A stretch of 64,000 nt of DNA from Leifsonia poae (lineage in GTDB: Bacteria; Actinomycetota; Actinomycetes; Actinomycetales; Microbacteriaceae), in assembly GCF_020009625.1 (NCBI RefSeq), contig NZ_JAIHLP010000002.1, positions 2,356,001 through 2,420,000 on the forward strand, read 5' to 3'. The position numbers and the translations under genes are program-made. Below are positions 59,049 to 64,000 of the stretch, piece after piece. The notes beneath the pieces were generated by a model. It worked only from the letters and a program-made list of their open reading frames with translations, ran no database searches and was not told the DNA's origin. The stretch's first letter is position 1, and the number at the start of each line of letters is the position of its first letter.

Positions 59049-59615
59049 TTACCGTCGCAACTCGAACGTGGTCGTGCCGATCTTGATCGGGGTGTCGAGC
59101 GGGATCTGGGTGGGGACGGTCACACGCCGCCCGTCGAGGAAGGTGCCGTTCGTGGAGTCGAGGTCTTGGACCATCCACTCGTCGTTCCAGAGCAGCAGGC
59201 GCGCGTGGTGCGTGGAGGTGTAGTCGTCGCGGATCACCAGACCGGACTCGCTGGAGCGCCCGATGGTGATGGGGTCGCGCCCGAGGGGGAGCTCCGTTCC
59301 CTGGCGGGGTCCGGAGGTGATGACGAGGCGGCTGGCGGTGAGCACTGTGGCGTTCGGCCGCCCGCCCGAAACGATTGCGGAGTTCGCTCCCGACGGGAGG
59401 TTCGACGCGGGCGCGTGCTGCATCGTCGGTGCCGTGGCACCGGAGGTGGGCGCGGCGGGGAACGGTAATGCCGCGGCCGTCTGTTCGGGAAGCTTGCGCA
59501 CGCGCTGCCCGAACAGGTCGGTGCGCAGCGCATAGACGATGCCGAACACGAACAACCACAGCAGAAGCAGGAAACCGAAACGCAGCACGAGGAGGGTGAG
59601 CTCGCTGGGGTTCAC
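59049..59615 (-). CDS. fhaB: FHA-domain protein FhaB (FipA-like)
   Basis: A 188-residue protein with one N-terminal helix (LTLLVLRFGFLLLLWLFVFGIVY), a linker and a C-terminal FHA domain (LPLGRDPITIGRSSESGLVI, STHHARLLLWNDEWMVQDLDSTNGTFLDGRRV). It binds phosphothreonine on kinase targets and links signalling to division. Overlaps the fhaA gene by 4 bp. Confidence 0.93.
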   Translation of the reverse strand: MNPSELTLLVLRFGFLLLLWLFVFGIVYALRTDLFGQRVRKLPEQTAAALPFPAAPTSGATAPTMQHAPASNLPSGANSAIVSGGRPNATVLTASRLVITSGPRQGTELPLGRDPITIGRSSESGLVIRDDYTSTHHARLLLWNDEWMVQDLDSTNGTFLDGRRVTVPTQIPLDTPIKIGTTTFELRR

Positions 59616-60349
59616 GATTCGCTCCAGAACCCGCCGACATCGGTTCGTCGTGTGGTGTCGTCCACCGGTGCCGCGACCGGACGTGTCGCCTGGGGCAGCA
59701 CACGGAACACGATGCGGGTGCGACCGATCGTGATCACCGACTCGGGTTCGAGGATCGCCTTGCGGACAGGCTGACCGTTGAGGTGGGAACCGTTGGTGGA
59801 GCCGAGGTCTTGCACTTGGGCGCGTTGACCGTCCCAGATGATCTGCACATGTCGGCGCGAGATACCGGTGTCGTCGACCGTGATGTCGGCCTCGCTCCCA
59901 CGGCCGATCACCGTCACGGAGTGGGTGAGCGGGTAGTGCTTGCCGTTGATGTCGAGCACCGGCGTCCAGGCGACGGAGCCTTTCACGTTCTCGGAGTCGA
60001 CCTGCAGCATCCCCTCGGTTATCGACGCCTCCTCGACGAGGTCGATCGAGAGGCCGCCGGCGAACTGGTAGCCCTGGCTGCTCGCGTGCTTCTGAACGAA
60101 GGCGATCAGTTCGTCGGTGAGCGCAGCACCCATGCCGTGCATCCGCTTGTAGTCGCTGGGCGACATGCGCAGCACGAACCTATTCGGCGCCAGGATGCGA
60201 TCCCGCGAGACGACGGCCGCCTTGGTGTCGAGTTCCCGCCGGAGCGCGCTGGTGAGCTCGACCGGTTGCAGCCCCGACCGAAAGGTCTTGGCGAACGCGC
60301 CGTTGACGGCACGTTCGAGACCTCTCTCGAAGTTGTCCAGTATGCCCAC
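59612..60349 (-). CDS. fhaA: FhaA: DUF3662 + FHA domain protein
   Basis: A 245-residue protein. The DUF3662 domain (about 1-115) begins MGILDNFERGLERAVNGAFA. The FHA domain (about 140-225) has VTVIGRGSEADITVDDTGISRRHVQII and VQDLGSTNGSHLNG. The long disordered middle of mycobacterial FhaA (over 500 residues in total) is almost absent. First gene of the fhaA-fhaB-pstP-rodA-pbpA-pknA-pknB cluster; in mycobacteria FhaA binds MurJ, which also lies in this window. Confidence 0.94.
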   Translation of the reverse strand: MGILDNFERGLERAVNGAFAKTFRSGLQPVELTSALRRELDTKAAVVSRDRILAPNRFVLRMSPSDYKRMHGMGAALTDELIAFVQKHASSQGYQFAGGLSIDLVEEASITEGMLQVDSENVKGSVAWTPVLDINGKHYPLTHSVTVIGRGSEADITVDDTGISRRHVQIIWDGQRAQVQDLGSTNGSHLNGQPVRKAILEPESVITIGRTRIVFRVLPQATRPVAAPVDDTTRRTDVGGFWSES

Positions 60350-60525
60350 AGGTCTCCCGCTCCGGCTCGTCGACTATCAGCATGTTAGTCGGATCGAATG
60401 AGAAGCCACCCTAGCGCTCCCCCCGAATGTGCGGAGATCATTCCCGAGATTGAGTAGTCGAGCGGCCTCAGCATCCGCCCTCGAATTCTCGTTGATACCC
60501 TCGCCGTGCTATTCTCTCTGAGTTC

Positions 60526-60609
60526 GCGCGAGTGGCGGAATTGGCAGACGCGCTGGCTTCAGGTGCCAGTGCTCGAAAGGGCGTGGGGGTTCAAGTCCCC
60601 CCTCGCGCA
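60526..60609 (+). tRNA. tRNA-Leu (CAG)
   Basis: An 84-nt type II tRNA: acceptor GCGCGAG / CTCGCGC, D region TGGCGGAATTGGCAGACGCG, anticodon arm CTGGC-TTCAGGT-GCCAG (CAG), a variable arm GTGCTCGAAAGGGCGT and T arm GGGGGTTCAAGTCCCCC. CCA is not encoded. Its promoter could not be assigned with normal spacing. Confidence 0.96.
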
Positions 60610-60669
60610 CAACGGTGTAGTTCAGGATTTCCGGGAGACCGGATCATGAAATGCTCCAAGCGAACGATG

Positions 60670-60705
60670 AAAGGCCGGTCTGACGGAAACGTCGGGCCGG
60701 CCTTT
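60670..60705 (+). terminator. Terminator downstream of tRNA-Leu
   Basis: AAAGGCCGG (60670-60678) pairs with CCGGCCTTT (60697-60705), an 18-base loop that can add more pairs, ending in TTTCT. It lies 60 bp after the tRNA and is the likely 3' end of its transcript. Confidence 0.75.
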
Positions 60706-60858
60706 CTGTGTTGATCGCGCCGGAGTGTTCTCAGCGGCTGATCTCGCGTGCCTCTGCGTCGCCGGGGGGATGACGCGTACCGTCGAACATGTGGACAACC
60801 AGAGTGACGTTCGTGAGTTCCTCACGTCGAGGCGCATCGAAACCGACAGGAGCATCCA

Positions 60859-61269
60859 GTGAACATCGAACCCGCATCCTCCACCAGCAAGAACCCGCCC
60901 GAGCAGTTCGCCGGAGATGTCTGGCTCGACCCCATCGCGCTCCCACACGATGGTGACCAGCGGATGGTCGTCGCGACCGTCCGTTTCGCGCCCGGCGCCC
61001 GCACCGCCTGGCACTCCCACGCCCGTGGTCAGTATCTCCGTGTCACCCAGGGTGTCGCCCGGTTCGGCAGTCGTGACGGAACGATCGTCGACGTCCACGC
61101 CGGACAGACCATTTACACCCCGCCCGGCGAGGAGCATTGGCACGCCGCGGCACCCGGATGCTTCATGGAGCACATCGCGATGCTCGAGAACGCCGACGAC
61201 CCGGCCACAACCACCGTCTGGCTCGAACACATCACCGACGACGAGTTCAACGGCACAGGTCAGGCATGA
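60859..61269 (+). CDS. Cupin-domain protein
   Basis: A 136-residue single-domain cupin. GTG start with AGGAG 6 bp upstream. The two cupin motifs supply metal ligands: TAWHSHARGQYLRVTQG and PPGEEHWHAAAPG. Sequence resembles small cupins encoded beside carboxymuconolactone decarboxylase-like or oxidoreductase genes. Activity unknown. Convergent with the MFS gene 37 bp away. Confidence 0.82.
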   Translation: MNIEPASSTSKNPPEQFAGDVWLDPIALPHDGDQRMVVATVRFAPGARTAWHSHARGQYLRVTQGVARFGSRDGTIVDVHAGQTIYTPPGEEHWHAAAPGCFMEHIAMLENADDPATTTVWLEHITDDEFNGTGQA

Positions 61270-61305
61270 CCCGACCCCTCTCGATGGCGAGCCCCGGGAG
61301 CGAGC

Positions 61306-62718
61306 TCAGCGCTTGCGAATGACGGTGGTGGCCACGGCTCCGAGCAGGGACAGGGCCGCAGCGCCGATGAACAGCCAGGAGAAGCCGTTCGACAGTGCTG
61401 TGACGTGGGCGGTGTCCGCGGCGAGTTCGGCGGCGGTGCGGGTGGCGGCGAGTGTGCCGAGAACGGCGAGGCCGAGGGCGCCGCCGATCTGCTGGCTGGT
61501 GTTCACCATGCCGCTGGCGAGACCCGACTCTGACGCCGACGTTCCGTCGACGGCGAGCTGGGTCGCGGTGATGAACCCTGCACCGAGGGCTGCTCCGATG
61601 ACGATGCTCGGGCCGAGAAGTCCGCCGACGAAGCCGGCATGTGGGCCGGCCGCGGCGAGCCAGACGAGTCCGCCGGCCAGGGCCACGAGCGCCGTGATGA
61701 GGGTGGGGCGCAATCCGACTGTGGCGACAATGGGCGGCACGACTCCGGCGACGACGACCAGGGCGCCGGCGAGGGGGAGCTGGCTGATTCCGGCGGTGAG
61801 GGCGTCGTAGTGGAGTACTTCCTGCAGGTAGACGGACAGTGCGAAGAAGAGCGCAGTAGTGGCGCCCCCGGCGAGGAGCATCACAATGTTGCCCGTGGCG
61901 GCCTCTCGGTTGAGAAAGAAGCGGAAGGGCACGAGGGGATGCTCGGCGCGGCGTTCGACGAGCACGAACGCTGTGAGCAGGGCGGCCGCCGCCACTGCGA
62001 GGGTGAGAGTCACCGGGTTGGACCAACCGAGCTGCCCGGCTGAGCTGAGGGCGGCGACGACGGCGGTGAGCCCGGTCGTGATGGTGGCGGCCCCCGCGAC
62101 ATCCATGCGCTGCCGCGCGCCGCGCGGGTCGCGGGTGACGAGGGTGGGGATGGTGGCCAGCACGACAAGGCCGACCGGGATGTTGACGAAGAACACAGCC
62201 TGCCAGCCGAACAGGGCGGTGAGGATGCCGCCGAGTAGCACGCCGGCGGCGCTGCCGATCCCGGCGACCGCCCCCCAGACGCCGAGGGCCTTCGCGCGGT
62301 CACTGGCCGTGGTGAAGAGCTGGGTCACCAGGGCGAGGGATGCGGGGGCCAGCAACGCGGCCGAGGCGCCCTGGACAGCCCGAGCGGCCAGGAGCATCCC
62401 GCCGGTCTCCGACAGTCCGGCCAGGGCGGAGGCCGCCACGAATCCGGCGACGCCGACCAGGAAGAGCCTGCGGTGTCCGTAGCGGTCAGCGAGACGTCCG
62501 CCGAGCAGCAGGAGTCCGCCGAAGGGGAGCACATACGCGGTGATCACCCAGGCCAGGGCAGTGGTGTCGAGGTGGAGGCGTCCGCCGAGAGAGGGGAGCG
62601 CGATGTTGACGATGGAGGCGTCCAGCACCACCAGGAACTGTGCCAGGGCGAGCACAGTGAGGGCCCACCAGCGGCGGGTGCTCCTCGTGGAGCCGGGGAT
62701 GAGCGTTGTCACGGGCAT
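61306..62718 (-). CDS. MFS drug exporter, DHA2 (14-helix) type
   Basis: A 470-residue transporter with about 14 helices. Early motif FLVVLDASIVNIALPSL is typical of the DHA2/EmrB-QacA group; GGRLADRYGHRRLF is the MFS loop 2-3 motif. It is probably a proton-driven exporter of a toxic compound. A TetR gene is 79 bp upstream on the same strand, with a palindromic operator between them, so export is likely induced when TetR binds its ligand. Confidence 0.92.
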   Translation of the reverse strand: MPVTTLIPGSTRSTRRWWALTVLALAQFLVVLDASIVNIALPSLGGRLHLDTTALAWVITAYVLPFGGLLLLGGRLADRYGHRRLFLVGVAGFVAASALAGLSETGGMLLAARAVQGASAALLAPASLALVTQLFTTASDRAKALGVWGAVAGIGSAAGVLLGGILTALFGWQAVFFVNIPVGLVVLATIPTLVTRDPRGARQRMDVAGAATITTGLTAVVAALSSAGQLGWSNPVTLTLAVAAAALLTAFVLVERRAEHPLVPFRFFLNREAATGNIVMLLAGGATTALFFALSVYLQEVLHYDALTAGISQLPLAGALVVVAGVVPPIVATVGLRPTLITALVALAGGLVWLAAAGPHAGFVGGLLGPSIVIGAALGAGFITATQLAVDGTSASESGLASGMVNTSQQIGGALGLAVLGTLAATRTAAELAADTAHVTALSNGFSWLFIGAAALSLLGAVATTVIRKR

Positions 62719-62732
62719 TTCCTTTCGATGGT

Positions 62733-62752
62733 GAGTGACTGATCAGTCACTC
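62733..62752. promoter_or_regulatory. Perfect 20-bp palindromic operator upstream of the MFS gene
   Basis: GAGTGACTGATCAGTCACTC is an exact inverted repeat, 14 bp upstream of the MFS start. Its outer arms match those of the palindrome before the TetR gene at 63364, so both are very likely sites for that TetR protein. Confidence 0.8.
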
Positions 62753-62797
62753 CTGCGGGAGAGAAAAAAGGTGGCCGAAGCCGTCGTTTGTCGAGGG

Positions 62798-63361
62798 TCA
62801 GGGGTGCCGGATGCCGGCGGTGAGAATGCGAGCCCAGTCGGAGGCCTCCGCCTCGATTCCGGTTGTGACGATGAGGTGGCAGAGCTGTCCGATCGCCATG
62901 AAGCGCTGCACATCGTCGTCGGATGCGCCCGAGCGCGTTTTCGCGAACCGGGTGATGCGCGCGAGCCCGCGGCGCAGGCTCGCGCGGATCTCTGGAACAT
63001 CGGCCGCCGATTGGGCGTGCACCTGCATCATGAGCAGCGAGCGGTCGGCAATGAGCTCGGCGTACGTGCCGCCCATCGCGTCGAGGATGCCGGCGGGCGT
63101 CGGCTCGGCACCGGCAGCCGCCCCCGCCTCAAGGGCCTGTTCGATCAGATCGAAGCAGCGTTCGAGGGCGGCGACGAAGAGCGTCTCCTTGCCGGGGAAG
63201 AGCTTGAAAACGTAAGCCGACGAGATGTTCGCATGGGTCGCGACGGCGGAGATCGGCGTGCCGAGGTAGCCCGATCGCCCGAACACTTCGATGGCGCTCG
63301 CGATCACGGTCTCCCGGCGCTCGTCGGCGGTCGAGAGTGTGGAGCGTGCAGTCGGCGACAT
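62798..63361 (-). CDS. TetR family transcriptional regulator
   Basis: A 187-residue repressor. The N-terminal helix-turn-helix is in AIEVFGRSGYLGTPISAVATHANISSAYVFKLFPGKETLF. The rest is the ligand-binding, dimerising helical domain. A near-palindrome lies 2 bp before its start codon, so it probably represses itself and the exporter gene downstream. The ligand is unknown. Confidence 0.92.
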   Translation of the reverse strand: MSPTARSTLSTADERRETVIASAIEVFGRSGYLGTPISAVATHANISSAYVFKLFPGKETLFVAALERCFDLIEQALEAGAAAGAEPTPAGILDAMGGTYAELIADRSLLMMQVHAQSAADVPEIRASLRRGLARITRFAKTRSGASDDDVQRFMAIGQLCHLIVTTGIEAEASDWARILTAGIRHP

Positions 63362-63363
63362 GT

Positions 63364-63383
63364 GAGTGACTGTACACTCACTC
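63364..63383. promoter_or_regulatory. Near-palindromic operator upstream of the tetR gene
   Basis: GAGTGACTGTACACTCACTC is palindromic at 18 of 20 positions and shares the GAGTGACTG...CACTC arms with the site at 62733. It directly abuts the TetR start codon, suiting autorepression. Confidence 0.75.
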
Positions 63384-63399
63384 TCTCTCGGGTGTCAAG

Positions 63400-63438
63400 C
63401 TCGACCGTCTCTCTCGACCGTCTCTCTCGACCGTCACG
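63400..63438. repeat. 13-bp tandem repeat, nearly three copies
   Basis: CTCGACCGTCTCT at 63400-63412 is repeated at 63413-63425, and CTCGACCGTCACG follows. The last copy runs into the stop codon of the flavoprotein gene. It may be a slippage-prone tract; function unknown. Confidence 0.7.
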
Positions 63439-64000
63439 ACCCGGCTCCCACCGCCGCGGCAACATCCTCGGCGACGAGGTCGGCATTCACTCCCGCGCCC
63501 GCGAGTGCGCCGGACGCCATCGACCCCGGAACGGTCGCGCCGGGGTTCACCACATTCCCAGCGGCCCAGACACCCGGGTGGGAGGTTCGACCGGTCGGGT
63601 CGTCGAGTGTCCATCCGGTGCCGAGGCGGTCGAGCAATTCGGAGGCGGGCAGCGGAGTCGTGCCGACGAAGATCGCGTCGAGCGCGACCACCTCTCCTTC
63701 GGCCGTCTCGATGCCGGCGAGAGTGCCGCCCTCGTCGACCACGCGTTCGAGCCGGCGGCGTTCGACGCGGATGCCACGCGCCGTGAGCGCGGCGAGATCC
63801 GCATCGGCCGGCTCGAGATCACCGCCTGTGAAGTACGTGACGTCGGCCGACAGCTGCCGCAGAAGCTGCGCCTGGTGCAGGCTGAACTCGGAGGTCGCCA
63901 GCACGCCGAGGCGTCGGTCGCGCACCTCCCAGCCGTCGCAGTACGGGCAGGTCACCACCCCGGTGCCCCAGTGCTCGGCCAACCCGGGCAACGCCGGAAG
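63434..64000 (-). CDS. Thioredoxin-reductase-like FAD/NAD(P) oxidoreductase, C-terminal part
   Basis: The frame is open to the window edge, so the N-terminal FAD part lies outside. The visible 188 residues start LPALPGLAEHWGTGVVTCPYCDGWEVRD, with a CPYC redox pair in place of the CATC of true thioredoxin reductase. They end VWAAGNVVNPGATVPGSMASGALAG, the FAD-binding C-terminal motif. This family groups with TrxR-like reductases beside TetR genes in actinobacteria. Substrate unknown. It lies upstream of tetR on the same strand, with the operator between them. Confidence 0.85.
   Translation of the reverse strand, partial: LPALPGLAEHWGTGVVTCPYCDGWEVRDRRLGVLATSEFSLHQAQLLRQLSADVTYFTGGDLEPADADLAALTARGIRVERRRLERVVDEGGTLAGIETAEGEVVALDAIFVGTTPLPASELLDRLGTGWTLDDPTGRTSHPGVWAAGNVVNPGATVPGSMASGALAGAGVNADLVAEDVAAAVGAGS

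Noticed and set aside
60492..60515. TTGATA / TATTCT as the tRNA-Leu promoter
   Set aside because: The two hexamers are only 12 bp apart, too close for a normal sigma-70-type promoter.

Overview
The window is about 64 kb of a high-GC actinobacterial chromosome centred on the replication origin. Gene order (rpmH-dnaA-dnaN-gnd-recF-DUF721-gyrB-gyrA, the parAB/rsmG/jag/yidC/yidD/rnpA operon, and the fhaA-fhaB-pstP-rodA-pbpA-pknA-pknB cell-wall kinase cluster) matches the actinobacterial origin region known from Mycobacterium. The short MurJ, the missing sigM and cwlM, and a Ddl-like gene beside parB point to the Microbacteriaceae. Genus and species cannot be fixed by reading alone.

Layout. 1-11.3 kb: metabolic and membrane genes. 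These are the tail of an APC permease, a minus-strand set (hisC-like aminotransferase, two-subunit 2-oxoacid dehydrogenase E1, E2), a small membrane protein, purB, and several uncharacterised membrane or hypothetical proteins. 11.3-14.0 kb: an accessory-looking patch with unrecognised small ORFs, a secreted protein with an odd start codon, a convergent truncated-ORF junction, hairpins and TTGATCA-type repeats. 14.0-17.7 kb: dnaB, then the rpsF-ssb-rpsR-rplI operon. 17.8-20.4 kb: an AbiEi/DUF559-like protein and the CCA-adding enzyme. 20.4-28.2 kb: DUF6049 protein, murJ, trxB, trxA, a PLP aminotransferase and a Ddl-like ligase. 28.2-34.1 kb (minus strand): rpmH-rnpA-yidD-yidC-jag-rsmG and parAB, with four parS sites. 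34.1-45.5 kb (plus strand): dnaA, oriC, dnaN, gnd, recF, DUF721/dciA-like, gyrB, gyrA, DUF3566, tRNA-Ile, tRNA-Ala. 45.5-51.4 kb: DNA glycosylase, Nudix, PspC, cyclophilin, rhomboid protease, crgA, class E sortase, a 52-aa membrane protein and trpG/pabA. 51.5-60.4 kb (minus strand): pknB, pknA, pbpA, rodA/ftsW, pstP, fhaB, fhaA. 60.5-64 kb: tRNA-Leu, a cupin, an MFS exporter with a TetR regulator and two palindromic operators, and part of a thioredoxin-reductase-like flavoprotein.

How it works together. The core encodes initiation (DnaA, oriC), loading (DnaB, DciA-like), sliding clamp, gyrase and segregation (ParAB-parS). It sits beside lipid II flipping (MurJ), SEDS/PBP synthesis and its Ser/Thr kinase-phosphatase-FHA control, septum control (CrgA) and YidC insertion. 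DnaA-box-like sequences are not confined to oriC. Besides the dnaA-dnaN spacer they cluster upstream of dnaA, upstream of dnaB (15.67-15.87 kb) and between the rhomboid gene and crgA (49.26-49.40 kb). The last two clusters are the most interesting unexplained signals here. No CRISPR array, integrase, transposase or recognisable defence island was seen. All three tRNA genes lack an encoded CCA, so they depend on the CCA-adding enzyme in the window.
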